From contig CAMJDL010000004.1 of the NCBI GenBank assembly GCA_946404405.1, positions 1 through 64,000 on the forward strand: DNA of 64,000 nucleotides. Reading direction: 5' to 3'. Position numbers and translations under genes: made by a program. Position 1 is the first letter of the stretch. Every line of letters begins with the position of its first letter. Shown piece after piece: positions 55,448-63,761 of the stretch. Under the pieces are notes generated by a model. It searched no databases. It was given only the letters and a program-made list of their open reading frames with translations, and was not told where the DNA came from. The stretch is from an uncultured Prevotella sp. (GTDB lineage Bacteria > Bacteroidota > Bacteroidia > Bacteroidales > Bacteroidaceae).

Positions 55448-56154
55448 AGGTTGGATGGGTCTGATAGGTCTATTGGGTCTAATTGGGTGGATGGGTCTAA
55501 TGGACTTTCTAAAAGACCGTCACGCATGTGGATGGTGCGGTCGGTGATAGAGGCCAGTCCTTCGTCGTGGGTAACGATGACGAAGGTTTGGCCGTATTTG
55601 TCTCTGAGGTCGAAGAACAGCTGGTGCAGCTCTTCCTTATTCTTAGAGTCAAGTGACCCACTGGGCTCGTCGGCTAAGATAACGTCAGGATTGTTGACGA
55701 GAGCACGGGCTACGGCTACACGTTGTTTCTCGCCACCCGACAACTCGTTGGGCTTATGCTTAGCGCGGTCAGATAATCCCATAAACTGCAATAACTCTTC
55801 AGCGCGACGACGAGCCTCCTTGGTGTTGACACCGGCAATGTAGGCGGGAATCATAATGTTCTCAAGAGCCGTAAACTCAGGCAACAGCTGATGGAATTGG
55901 AACACAAAGCCGATATGGCGGTTGCGGAAATCGCTCAGCTTCTTTTGTGAGAGACTGGTTACATCGACAGAATCGATGTACACACTACCACTGTCTGGAC
56001 GGTCAAGGGTTCCGATAATCTGTAATAGCGTCGTCTTACCGGCACCGCTGGGTCCCACGATGCTAACTATTTCGCCTTTTTGGATGCTGAGGTCGATACC
56101 TTTCAATACTTCTAACGAACCAAAGCTTTTTCTTATATCCTTAATTTCTATCAT
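55444..56154 (-). CDS. lolD: ABC transporter ATP-binding protein, LolD-like
   Basis: LolD drives release of lipoproteins from the inner membrane. Walker [10 protein letters not shown] (about residues 35-43), signature LSGGEKQRV, Walker [10 protein letters not shown] and the His switch FVIVTHDEG are all present, and the LolD-type stretch [20 protein letters not shown] is clear. The related MacB ATPase is an alternative; no LolC/E permease gene is adjacent. The last 18 residues ([20 protein letters not shown]) are coded by a degenerate GATGGGTCTAAT repeat (55450-55505). Upstream lies an 11-bp repeat array. Confidence 0.85.
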   Translation of the reverse strand: MIEIKDIRKSFGSLEVLKGIDLSIQKGEIVSIVGPSGAGKTTLLQIIGTLDRPDSGSVYIDSVDVTSLSQKKLSDFRNRHIGFVFQFHQLLPEFTALENIMIPAYIAGVNTKEARRRAEELLQFMGLSDRAKHKPNELSGGEKQRVAVARALVNNPDVILADEPSGSLDSKNKEELHQLFFDLRDKYGQTFVIVTHDEGLASITDRTIHMRDGLLESPLDPSTQLDPIDLSDPSNL

Positions 56155-56155
56155 A

Positions 56156-56198
56156 GTCTTCCTTCTGTCTTTCTACTGTCTTTCTACTGTCTTCCTAC
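56156..56198. repeat. 11-bp repeat array upstream of lolD
   Basis: CTGTCTTTCTA repeats about three to four times at an exact 11-bp step (56165, 56176, 56187), just before the lolD start on the minus strand. Eleven is half the 22-bp period of the arrays at 46241, 46356 and 60651. Confidence 0.75.
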
Positions 56199-58327
56199 TA
56201 ACTTCGCTTTGAATGAATCCATCGTGCTATCGTCGCATAGATACTGCTCTCCTCCTGGTGCTGAGCCGATGTAAACGTCATGCTCTCATCCTTAGCTTCG
56301 CCATACTGATCTGGGAAGATAATCATCAGGTTCTTGCCAGAGAAGTGCTGCATCAACTCGTTGGGCAGACGCTCTAATGCATTCTTATATGATATAGTTC
56401 CCTTACGGGCAGTGATAACTACAAACATGTGGTCGTCGTGGATGGTCTCAGCCAGTTTTGGCAGTTCGTTCCAGTGTGCCATAAAGGTGTATTCGGCACG
56501 CACGCTGCTGTAGTGGTTTGTGAGATAGGTACGTATTAGCTCCAGCGACTCGTTGCGTCCGTGGAACTGGATGCGGCAGTCCAGATTGGTCGCCATACGT
56601 CCCAAACGCTCCAACCAACGGTAGAAACCTGGTTCGAACTCGGCCCTCGACGGTACGACGACCTGAATACGACGCAACGTGTTGAGGGGTTGTACGAAAC
56701 GGGTGAGTACAATCTGACGGTTCAAACCGTTGTAGAGACTTTGGATGAAATCGCCCCAGAATTTTGGGTTTACTTCCGTGTGGACGTGCATACCCATGAT
56801 AATCTCAGATCCGCTGACCTCACGGAAGGCGTGCTTGATGCCGTTGGCGATGTTGGTGGCCAGTCGTACCTGGGTCTGCATCTTGATGTCGCTGGCTGCA
56901 GCCCGTTGCTGAAGCTGTTCTAACAGGCGCAGACCACGCTCACGGTTTGAGGCTGCCTTATCGTCGTCGTACACCACATTGAGTGCCACAAGTCCGCTGT
57001 CTTTCGACTGGTTGCGCATCATAATGGCTAATTCAAGCAGCTGTGGGGCGATATCAGGATATTTGACGCAGAGCAGTATCTTTTCGTTGTCGTGGTGGGA
57101 GTCAGCGGCAGAACCGCTGACAATAGTCTGTTGGGCGATGACGATTTCCTGTGCGGCCTTCTCGGTCATCATCGTTGATATGATACAGGTGATAAGAATC
57201 ATGATGACCACACCATTCAGCATTTCGTCGTTGACCAGATACACACCAGGGCTCACCTCAAGTCGCATACCGACCATCACCATCGCGATGGCACCAGCGG
57301 CATGGGCACAAGTCAAACCGAACATCATGTGGCCGGCCGATTTGGGTAGACGGAACAGCAGACTGCTCAAATAGGCAGCAAAAGCCTTGCCAAAAGTACC
57401 GAAGAAGGCTATCAGGAAGACAATCCACAGCATGTGTGGTCCCTGGAACAGCGTACGGACATTGATCAACATACCCACACCAATCAGAAAATAGGGGATG
57501 AACAATGCGTTGCCTATGAACTCGATGCGGTTCATCAGCGGCGACACATGGGGAATATATCTGTTAAGAATCAGTCCTGAGATAAAGGCACCCACAATGC
57601 CCTCAACGCCTATGGCTTCCGAGGCAGCAGCAGAGAGGAACATCACGGCCAGCACAAAGATGAACTGCATGACAGCATCGGAGTAGCGGCGCAGGAAGTA
57701 ACGGGCCAGAATAGGGATAAGCCAGATGCTGACACCGCAGAAGATGGCGAACTTGACGATGAATAGTAACCAGAAGGTAATGCCGACATCCTCGCCATAC
57801 GAAGCAGCCAGGGCTGCCAACATGAGCAGAGCCAGAAAGAGCGATATCATGCTGGAACCGACGCTCAGCATGACGCTGGAGTCACGCCCCAGACCATAAC
57901 GTGAGATGATGGGGTAGGCAATCAGCGTATTCGATGCCATGATACATCCCAATAGGAACGATGCCGTCTGCGAATAGCCTAACAGCCACAGCGACATCAC
58001 GTAGGTCAGTGCTAACGGTACAAGGCACGTCAGCAGTCCGAATATCAGGAAACGGTTGGAGTTGCGCTTCACGCTCTCCAAGTCCATCTCCAGACCTGCC
58101 AGAAACATAATGTAAAGCAGACCTACCTTACCAAACAGTTCGAATGACGAGTCGCGCTCCAAGATATTCAAACCGTACTTGCCAATCAGTATACCTGCCA
58201 ACACCATGCCGACAATATGCGGAATACGCAGTTTACCCATAATAATCGGGGCAAACAGGATGATAAGTAACACTACGCAGAAGATGAGCGTAGGACTCGT
58301 GATGGGCAGATATACGTCAAAGTTCAT
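56198..58327 (-). CDS. CPA2-type cation:proton antiporter with Usp-like C-terminal domain
   Basis: The first 390 residues contain about 12 hydrophobic segments typical of KefB/NapA antiporters (HIVGMVLAGILIGKYGLNIL, VGLLYIMFLAGLEMD, EAIGVEGIVGAFISGLIL). Antiporters of this family exchange Na+ or K+ for protons in the inner membrane. The cytoplasmic half (about 400-709) consists of two universal-stress-like segments (EKILLCVKYPDIAPQLLELA; RRIQVVVPSRAEFEPGFYRW), which may sense nucleotides or stress. Length 709 aa is common for Bacteroidota members. It has its own promoter on the minus strand (58346-58378). Confidence 0.92.
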   Translation of the reverse strand: MNFDVYLPITSPTLIFCVVLLIILFAPIIMGKLRIPHIVGMVLAGILIGKYGLNILERDSSFELFGKVGLLYIMFLAGLEMDLESVKRNSNRFLIFGLLTCLVPLALTYVMSLWLLGYSQTASFLLGCIMASNTLIAYPIISRYGLGRDSSVMLSVGSSMISLFLALLMLAALAASYGEDVGITFWLLFIVKFAIFCGVSIWLIPILARYFLRRYSDAVMQFIFVLAVMFLSAAASEAIGVEGIVGAFISGLILNRYIPHVSPLMNRIEFIGNALFIPYFLIGVGMLINVRTLFQGPHMLWIVFLIAFFGTFGKAFAAYLSSLLFRLPKSAGHMMFGLTCAHAAGAIAMVMVGMRLEVSPGVYLVNDEMLNGVVIMILITCIISTMMTEKAAQEIVIAQQTIVSGSAADSHHDNEKILLCVKYPDIAPQLLELAIMMRNQSKDSGLVALNVVYDDDKAASNRERGLRLLEQLQQRAAASDIKMQTQVRLATNIANGIKHAFREVSGSEIIMGMHVHTEVNPKFWGDFIQSLYNGLNRQIVLTRFVQPLNTLRRIQVVVPSRAEFEPGFYRWLERLGRMATNLDCRIQFHGRNESLELIRTYLTNHYSSVRAEYTFMAHWNELPKLAETIHDDHMFVVITARKGTISYKNALERLPNELMQHFSGKNLMIIFPDQYGEAKDESMTFTSAQHQEESSIYATIARWIHSKRS

Positions 58328-58345
58328 AATAATCTCTTATCACAT

Positions 58346-58378
58346 GCAAAGGTAGTGCAAACCGAGCAAAATGCCAAA
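58346..58378 (-). promoter_or_regulatory. Promoter of the antiporter gene
   Basis: On the minus strand TTTG (58378-58375) and TACCTTTGC (58354-58346) are separated by 20 bp, a full match to the consensus. The ATG is about 20 bp downstream. Confidence 0.8.
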
Positions 58379-58575
58379 TAAATTGTGATTTATTTCGCAT
58401 TTTCGAGGTGTAGCCTACTAACACCATCGGTGAAAGTTACTAAATAATTCTGAATCTACAAGAAATAGAGGCGCAAAATTTCATCGGGCCTCAAATCACT
58501 CATTTCAGCCATTGCCTTTTTTCGTTGGCGCTCTCCCGCATCGGGCCAGCGATTTCCAATTGCAGAATATAAAAT

Positions 58576-58607
58576 AATCGCATACGGCGTATCATCCGTA
58601 TGCGATT
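58576..58607 (-). terminator. Hairpin terminator of the sigma-factor unit
   Basis: AATCGCATACGG (58576-58587) and CCGTATGCGATT (58596-58607) form a perfect 12-bp stem with an 8-nt loop. It lies about 80 bp beyond the stop codon of the minus-strand membrane protein gene and is AT-rich on both sides. Confidence 0.75.
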
Positions 58608-58685
58608 TTATGGTTATTTAATAGAAAATGGTCGGATTGGGGTGTGAATCGGGCCAAACTCCGCAAAATATACAGGCATTTTGCT

Positions 58686-59288
58686 CTACTTGCCATTGAC
58701 GAACTCGTCTATCTCTTTGATAGCTTTGTTCAGTGAGCGCATTTCGCGATAGAAGAAATAGAAGCATATAGCTAACACGATGGCAATGGCAGCGAAATCA
58801 AAAATCAGCCTGTCTGTGCTTGGGAATGGAATGTCTTTGATACTATATACGTCGAAGAAAATCCATACGAGCCAGAGCAGGAGGAAGGGGACTATGATGT
58901 AAAAGTATAGTTTCTCCCTACGTTTGTAAGTCCTCAGCCTTTGTTGTGTATTGATTACATCGTTAGCTACCAGATATTTGTCGCGAATGGTGCTGACATT
59001 CCAGAAATTGAAAAAGGCCTCAAAAACCATCACTATACATACGACTATGATGGGTAACCATGAAACGCCAACAATGCTTTTTAAGAGATAGATGACCAAC
59101 GGCACCAATGCCAAGTCAACGACGCCACCCCAGACGCTCATTTGCTTAATCCATGACACGTGGCCCGTCGTTGCCTGCTTCAGCAGCCGTTCGCTGACTA
59201 TCTCCTGCTGCTCCAAGCGGTTCTTGAACTCTGCTACCTGACTGCGCAGCTGCTCCAGTTCCTGTAAGTTATTGTTCTGATTTTCCAT
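58686..59288 (-). CDS. Four-helix membrane protein, probable partner of the ECF sigma factor
   Basis: The 200-aa product begins with a coiled coil (NLQELEQLRSQVAEFKNRLE) and then shows four hydrophobic segments (VVDLALVPLVIYLLKSIVG, LPIIVVCIVMVFEAFFNF, YFYIIVPFLLLWLVWIFF, FAAIAIVLAICFYFFYREM). It starts 15 bp after the sigma gene, the position normally held by an anti-sigma factor, but it lacks the usual single-helix anti-sigma layout with a zinc-binding or periplasmic sensor domain. A membrane-bound sigma regulator is inferred from position only. Confidence 0.82.
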   Translation of the reverse strand: MENQNNNLQELEQLRSQVAEFKNRLEQQEIVSERLLKQATTGHVSWIKQMSVWGGVVDLALVPLVIYLLKSIVGVSWLPIIVVCIVMVFEAFFNFWNVSTIRDKYLVANDVINTQQRLRTYKRREKLYFYIIVPFLLLWLVWIFFDVYSIKDIPFPSTDRLIFDFAAIAIVLAICFYFFYREMRSLNKAIKEIDEFVNGK

Positions 59289-59303
59289 AATGTTCTGTAG
59301 TTT

Positions 59304-59789
59304 TTATTGGTTTGACATGTTTTTTAGTTCCTCCTTGATGCGGTAGAGACGCACGCTGACGTTCTTCACCGTGATGCCCATGACGGCGGCAATTTCCTCG
59401 TAACTCATGTTCTCCAGCCAGAGCAGGATGATGGCCCTGTCGTACTGTCCTAACTTGGCAATCCGTCGGCGCAGCAAGTCCATCTGGCGTGAGTTCTGGT
59501 TGCTTTCCACCTCCTCGTAGGGGTCGATGTCCATCCTCAGCGGCACCGTCTTGTTGCGTCGTTTCTTGCGGTCGAGCGAGATGCAGACGTTCAGACTGAC
59601 GCGGTAGATCCAGGAGCGCACATTGCCGCGCTCCTCAAACGAGGGCAAGCTCTTCCACAGGTTGATAAGCACCTCCTGAAACAGGTCGGCCACCTCGTCC
59701 TGGTCGTTGGAGAACATGTAGCAGACGGTGTAAATCGTGCTGCGGTTCTCCCTGACCATTCGTTCAAATTCACTTTCTAAGTCTTTCAT
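59304..59789 (-). CDS. ECF-type RNA polymerase sigma factor
   Basis: Sigma region 2 is visible (DEVADLFQEVLINLWKSLPS, RSWIYRVSLNVCISLDRKKR) and region 4 (QYDRAIILLWLENMSYEEIA then AVMGITVKNVSVRLYRIKEE). The ATG at 59789 (MKDLESEFERM) gives 161 aa; the frame is open 14 codons further up. ECF sigma factors direct RNA polymerase to stress or envelope genes and are usually held by a membrane partner, here probably the adjacent four-helix protein. No consensus housekeeping promoter is seen upstream, so it may control itself. Confidence 0.93.
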   Translation of the reverse strand: MKDLESEFERMVRENRSTIYTVCYMFSNDQDEVADLFQEVLINLWKSLPSFEERGNVRSWIYRVSLNVCISLDRKKRRNKTVPLRMDIDPYEEVESNQNSRQMDLLRRRIAKLGQYDRAIILLWLENMSYEEIAAVMGITVKNVSVRLYRIKEELKNMSNQ

Positions 59790-59900
59790 TGATTCTTTGT
59801 TTAATTGACTCGTTCTGATAAGAAATCGCACGAAGGTGGCAAAAAACTACAAAATATTGGAACTTTTTTCAGATTTCTGCATTTTTTTTTGTACTAATAA

Positions 59901-59938
59901 CGGGGCAATAGCCTGTGTCTTTACTGGCCAATGCCCCG
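59901..59938. terminator. Hairpin between the DUF2442 gene and the sigma gene
   Basis: CGGGGCA (59901-59907) and TGCCCCG (59932-59938) form the base of a stem that continues with GCC/GGC. It lies about 70 bp past the DUF2442 stop on the minus strand. The following T-run is weak, so the terminator call is moderate. Confidence 0.55.
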
Positions 59939-60004
59939 ATTACTATATGTCGTTTCTGTCTGTCGGTCTATCCGCTCATGTTCGTTGTTTTCGTTCGTGA
60001 ATAC

Positions 60005-60238
60005 TTACGCCACCACGCTCAGCTCGTAAAGTCTTTCGGGGGCGATGTCGGCACCGTTCTTCCAGAAGATGGTCTGGTCGAGGCCGAACTGAATGAACTC
60101 GTTCTTGTCGCGCAGCTCCTCGAAAGCCGGATAGACGAGCAACGGCGTGAGGTCAACCTTGCGGCGCTCGCCCGTGCTGAACGTACAGAGCAACGTGTAG
60201 TCGCCCAAATACTCTACATCTGTAATCGTCAGTAACAT
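60005..60238 (-). CDS. DUF2442-family small protein
   Basis: The 77-aa protein (MLLTITDVEYLGDYTLLCTF...KVDLTPLL) matches the DUF2442 pattern, with the usual FWKNGADIAPERLYE end. These proteins are normally coded directly after a DUF4160 protein, and the pair has toxin-antitoxin-like genetics, though the biochemical function is not established. Here the DUF4160 partner lies 12 bp upstream but carries a frameshift. A good ribosome-binding site, AAGGAGG, precedes the ATG by 7 bp. Confidence 0.85.
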   Translation of the reverse strand: MLLTITDVEYLGDYTLLCTFSTGERRKVDLTPLLVYPAFEELRDKNEFIQFGLDQTIFWKNGADIAPERLYELSVVA

Positions 60239-60250
60239 AATCTGTCCTCC

Positions 60251-60498
60251 TTATTTTATTTTGTTAATTTTCTCTCCGCGCTGAGCCCTGCCCCAAAGTT
60301 CCATCAACTCTTCTTCGTGCTCGTCGATAAAGTCGTTGATAATCTTGACGGTCTTAGAGCGTGCCTTGCCCTCGATGATGCGGTCTTGGATGGTGATGGA
60401 GAAATTATCCGTGCCGCTGCGCACGTGGATGTGCGGCGGGTTGTGGTCGAAGGCATAGATGAAATTTGGATGCCCTGGATTATAAATATTGACCCCAT
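60251..60498 (-). pseudogene. DUF4160-family gene with a one-base frameshift
   Basis: On the minus strand ATG 60498 opens MGSIFIIQGIQI, and the other frame continues FIYAFDHNPPHIHVRSG and on to LMELWGRAQRGEKINKIK and a stop at 60251. Joining the two requires exactly one more T in the TTT run at 60464-60462; the repaired product is 82 aa and carries the DUF4160 hallmark DHNPPHIHV. The length of the interval, 248 nt, is one short of 83 codons. A sequencing error in a homopolymer, a real mutation, or a phase-variable switch would all look the same. The gene has a -7 element TATCTTTGC (60528-60536) on the minus strand. Confidence 0.85.
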
Positions 60499-60527
60499 GC
60501 GTTTGATTGTTGTGTTGTTCTGTGGGT

Positions 60528-60536
60528 GCAAAGATA
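60528..60536 (-). promoter_or_regulatory. -7 element of the DUF4160/DUF2442 pair
   Basis: TATCTTTGC on the minus strand, 30 bp before the DUF4160 start; the -33 element is unclear. It is divergent from the HU-gene promoter about 65 bp away. Confidence 0.55.
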
Positions 60537-60597
60537 CGAAACTTTCTGCAAACTTGCTCTGTTTTTTTAAAAAAAAGTGCGAAAAAGGTTCTTTTCT

Positions 60598-60629
60598 TTT
60601 GTGTTTTACTCGCTTATTTGTACCTTTGC
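60598..60629 (+). promoter_or_regulatory. Promoter of the HU-family gene
   Basis: TTTG (60598-60601) and TACCTTTGC (60621-60629) with a 19-bp spacer. The spacer TGTTTTACTCGCTTATTT differs by only a few bases from that of the paaK promoter. The implied leader is about 150 nt and contains the 22-bp repeats. Confidence 0.82.
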
Positions 60630-60650
60630 ACTTTGAAAATTATGTTCATG

Positions 60651-60731
60651 GTACTGTGAATATAAGTTTGCAGTACTGAGAATATATATTTATAGTACTA
60701 AGAACGTAAGTTTATAGTACTGTGAATATAA
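60651..60731. repeat. Four 22-bp tandem repeats in the leader of the HU-family gene
   Basis: Units starting GTACTGTGAATATAAG at 60651, 60673, 60695 and 60717 (the last partial) follow each other at an exact 22-bp step. Each is centred on the palindrome AGTACT or GGTACT. The array lies between promoter and start codon, so it would be transcribed. Confidence 0.92.
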
Positions 60732-60787
60732 AAAAGGAACGTAAGACAAAGAAAAAACAGTATAAAGAAACAAAAATAAAGAAGACT

Positions 60788-61450
60788 ATGGCAAATTATT
60801 ATCTGCAGAAATTGCCGGAAGGCATGAAGGAAGGCGAGAAGGTGGTATATCCAAGGATGCAGACATATTCGTTGCATGACTTTGATACGGTACTGAAGCA
60901 CATGCATGCCTATGCCAGTAACATCAGCGAGGGTACCATGCGGGCCGTGTTGGAGGCACTGGCAGAAACCATGAAGTCGTGGATGCCGTTGGGGCACAGC
61001 ATCAAGATTGATGGACTTGGCGTGTTCTCGTTGACGTTGGGATTCGACACTTCGATGCCCTCTGAAAAGGCTATTGCTAACCAGAAAGGACAGGACGACG
61101 GCGAGAAAGAGGAGCCTAAGACGAAGTACCGTCACATCTGCATCAAAGGCATCAACTTCAAGCCTGACGCTGAGCTGTTGGTAGACATGAATCGCGAGGC
61201 CACATTCGACAAAGTAGAGACGGATGTTGTGGTGCCCAGGAAGGGCTCGCTCAGTCGCGACGAGCGTGTAGCAAAGGCCAAGGCCGTTATCGACAAGAAT
61301 GGATTCATGACCCTTTCTGACTATGTTGTGGCTACAGGGCTCAGCAGGACCAGCGCCTCCTTAGATCTGAAGGAATTTGTTGCCGACCCGACTTCAGGTA
61401 TCATGTCACGAGGTAGCCATTCCCATAAAGTATGGATTAAAAGGCCGTAA
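60788..61450 (+). CDS. HU-family DNA-binding protein (Bacteroidota HU-HIG type)
   Basis: The N-terminal 110 residues match the HU-related domain of Bacteroidota (YSLHDFDTVLKHMHAYASNI, MKSWMPLGHSIKIDGLGVFS, FKPDAELLVDMN), which bends or wraps DNA. About 70 further residues form a C-terminal extension with a possible winged-helix (SRDERVAKAKAVIDKNGFMT, LSDYVVATGLSRTSASLDL) and a basic tail (HSHKVWIKRP). The frame is open from 60722, but ATG 60788 fits the domain start. The stop is 1 bp from the next ATG, so it is co-transcribed with the flavoprotein gene. Confidence 0.9.
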   Translation: MANYYLQKLPEGMKEGEKVVYPRMQTYSLHDFDTVLKHMHAYASNISEGTMRAVLEALAETMKSWMPLGHSIKIDGLGVFSLTLGFDTSMPSEKAIANQKGQDDGEKEEPKTKYRHICIKGINFKPDAELLVDMNREATFDKVETDVVVPRKGSLSRDERVAKAKAVIDKNGFMTLSDYVVATGLSRTSASLDLKEFVADPTSGIMSRGSHSHKVWIKRP

Positions 61451-61451
61451 C

Positions 61452-62633
61452 ATGAAGACAGCGATCATAGGAGGTGGGGCAGCGGGATTCTTCTTGGCTG
61501 TCAACCTGAAGGAGATGAACCCGGAGATGGAGGTGACCATCTTTGAGCGTAGCAAGCGGGTGCTGGCGAAGGTGGAGGTCAGCGGCGGTGAACGCTGCAA
61601 CTGTACCAATTCGTTTGCACAGGTTAGCGACCTCTCGCAGGTTTATCCACGTGGTCACAGGTTGATGAAACGTTTGTTCAATGTGTTCGATTACGAGGAT
61701 GCTTACCGTTGGTTTGAGGGTCATGGTGTGCCTTTAGTGACACAGGATGATGAATGCGTTTTCCCTCAAGCACAAGACTCGCATGCCATCATCAACTGCT
61801 TTTTGTCGTTGGCCCGTCGCTATCATATTAATATATGTACGGGACGGAAGATACAGTCGTTGAATGAACTCAGCGACTACGATTATATTGCTGTGACGAC
61901 GGGCGGATCACCCAAAGGAGAAGGTCTGCGTTGGTTGACAGATTTAGGGCACGAAATTGAAACTCCTGTGCCTTCGCTTTTTACTTTCTCTATTACCGAT
62001 GCAAAATTGCATGCGTTGCAAGGGTTGGTTGTCGACGACGCTGTGGCCTATATCCCTAGTACTAAATTTCGTGCAGAGGGGCCGCTACTCATCACCCATT
62101 GGGGCATGAGTGGTCCGGCTATTCTGAAACTCTCCAGCTATGCGGCCCGTTATTTGGCTGAGCGTCAATATCAGGCTCCGCTTGGCGTCAGTTGGTTACA
62201 ACGACCAGAGGCGGACATTCAGACGGCACTTCATGAAATGTCTGTTCGCCAACCTCAGAAACAGCTGACCACCTATAATCCTTTTGGACTGCAACAACGT
62301 CTCTGGGGCTATCTGTTGGAGAAAGCACTTGGTCATCGTGCTATGCTTCGTTGGAGCGAATTGAACAAAAAAGATGTGAACCGACTGGTTAACACGCTGA
62401 TAAATGATAACTACCATATTGCTGGTCGTGCAGCCTTCAAGGACGAGTTTGTGACCTGTGGTGGGGTATCGCTTAAGGCTGTCAATCCTTCCACGCTCGA
62501 GAGCCGATATGTGCCCCGTCTTTATTTTGCCGGCGAAGTGCTTGATATTGATGGCATTACTGGCGGTTTTAACTTCCAGGCAGCTTGGACAACGGCCTAT
62601 ACCATTGCTGAAGCAATTGCCAAGAATCAATAA
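61452..62633 (+). CDS. NAD(P)/FAD-dependent oxidoreductase, HI0933/BaiN-like
   Basis: The 393-aa flavoprotein starts with a dinucleotide-binding motif (TAIIGGGAAGFFLAVNLKEM) and the family-specific KVEVSGGERCNCTNS. The end LYFAGEVLDIDGITGGFNFQ with AWTTAYTIAEA is the HI0933/BaiN signature. Members reduce bile-acid intermediates (BaiN) or unknown substrates; which applies here cannot be told. ATG 61452 was preferred to in-frame codons upstream because it begins the FAD motif and leaves a 1-bp gap after the HU-family gene. Confidence 0.9.
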   Translation: MKTAIIGGGAAGFFLAVNLKEMNPEMEVTIFERSKRVLAKVEVSGGERCNCTNSFAQVSDLSQVYPRGHRLMKRLFNVFDYEDAYRWFEGHGVPLVTQDDECVFPQAQDSHAIINCFLSLARRYHINICTGRKIQSLNELSDYDYIAVTTGGSPKGEGLRWLTDLGHEIETPVPSLFTFSITDAKLHALQGLVVDDAVAYIPSTKFRAEGPLLITHWGMSGPAILKLSSYAARYLAERQYQAPLGVSWLQRPEADIQTALHEMSVRQPQKQLTTYNPFGLQQRLWGYLLEKALGHRAMLRWSELNKKDVNRLVNTLINDNYHIAGRAAFKDEFVTCGGVSLKAVNPSTLESRYVPRLYFAGEVLDIDGITGGFNFQAAWTTAYTIAEAIAKNQ

Positions 62634-62667
62634 TTATTCATTTCCAACGAATTTGTTGCATAAAAAT

Positions 62668-62699
62668 TTTGTTTTTCGCTTGAATTGCATTACCTTTGC
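62668..62699 (+). promoter_or_regulatory. Promoter of asd
   Basis: TTTG (62668-62671) and TACCTTTGC (62691-62699) with a 19-bp spacer, 36 bp before the start codon. Confidence 0.82.
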
Positions 62700-62735
62700 A
62701 CCCCAAATTAGTATAAACGGAAAAGAATTAGACTT

Positions 62736-63749
62736 ATGAAAGTAGCAATTGTGGGTGCCTCAGGCGCCGTGGGCCAGGAGTTTCTGCGCCTGCTTGATGA
62801 GAGAAATTTCCCTATGGACGAGTTGGTTTTGTTTGGTTCTGAGCGTTCTGCCGGTACCAAGTACACTTTTCGTGGCAAGGAACTGACCGTAAAACTCTTA
62901 CAGCACAACGATGACTTCAAGGACATCGACATCGCCTTCACCTCTGCTGGTGCCGGCACGTCGAAGGAGTTTGCCGAGACCATCACCAAGTATGGTGCTG
63001 TGATGATCGACAACTCGAGTGCTTTCCGTATGGACGACGACGTACCCTTGGTGGTGCCTGAGTGCAACGCCGAAGATGCCCTGAAGCGTCCTCGTGGCAT
63101 CATTGCCAATCCTAACTGTACAACGATTATGATGGTTGTCGTGCTTCAGCCACTGGAGAACATCTCGCACATCAAGCGCATCCACGTCTCTTCGTATCAG
63201 AGTGCATCAGGTGCCGGTGCTGCCGCTATGGCCGAACTGCAGCAGCAGTACAAGGAGATGGTAGAAGAGGGTGAGGTGAAGACCATCAAAAAGTTCCCCC
63301 ACCAGCTGGCCTACAACGTGATTCCTCAGATTGACGTATTCCAGCCCAACGGCTATACGAAGGAAGAGATGAAGATGTACAACGAGACGCGTAAGATTAT
63401 GCATACCGATGCCAAGTGCTCGGCTATGTGTGTACGTGTCAGCTCTCTGCGTAGTCACTCAGAGAGCGTATGGATTGAAACAGAAAAACCCATCAGCGTC
63501 GAGGAGGCTCAGAAGGCTATCGCTGCTGCTCCTGGCTGTACGCTGGTTGACGATCCCGCTACTTTGACATACCCCATGCCTCTGGAGACTGCTGGTAAGG
63601 ACGATGTATTCGTAGGTCGTGTGCGCAAGGACCTCTCAGACGAGAACGGTCTGACCTTCTGGCTCTCCGGTGACCAGATTCGTAAGGGTGCAGCACTCAA
63701 TGCCGTACAGATTGGCGAGTACCTGATTAAGGTAGGTAACGTAAAATAA
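62736..63749 (+). CDS. asd: Aspartate-semialdehyde dehydrogenase
   Basis: Asd reduces aspartyl phosphate to aspartate semialdehyde, the branch point to lysine, diaminopimelate, threonine and methionine. The NADP-binding motif [15 protein letters not shown] is at the N terminus, the active-site Cys lies in NPNCTTIMM (about residue 128), and the substrate-binding region is seen in [14 protein letters not shown]. Length (337 aa) is normal. It has its own promoter and no neighbouring lysine or threonine genes. Confidence 0.96.
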   Translation: MKVAIVGASGAVGQEFLRLLDERNFPMDELVLFGSERSAGTKYTFRGKELTVKLLQHNDDFKDIDIAFTSAGAGTSKEFAETITKYGAVMIDNSSAFRMDDDVPLVVPECNAEDALKRPRGIIANPNCTTIMMVVVLQPLENISHIKRIHVSSYQSASGAGAAAMAELQQQYKEMVEEGEVKTIKKFPHQLAYNVIPQIDVFQPNGYTKEEMKMYNETRKIMHTDAKCSAMCVRVSSLRSHSESVWIETEKPISVEEAQKAIAAAPGCTLVDDPATLTYPMPLETAGKDDVFVGRVRKDLSDENGLTFWLSGDQIRKGAALNAVQIGEYLIKVGNVK

Positions 63750-63761
63750 CTACTATTAGGT

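Larger units (their letters stand above)
58328..58685. other. 358-bp intergenic region without a gene
   Basis: It contains the antiporter promoter, a terminator hairpin (58576-58607), and three copies of ATCGGGCC (58483, 58540, 58648), the last two extended to ATCGGGCCA. No open frame of convincing composition was found on either strand. Confidence 0.7.

Noticed and set aside
60462..60464. Programmed -1 frameshift in the DUF4160 gene
   Set aside because: The site CAAATTTCA is not a standard slippery heptamer in the right frame, and no stimulatory hairpin is seen right after it; a lost base is simpler.
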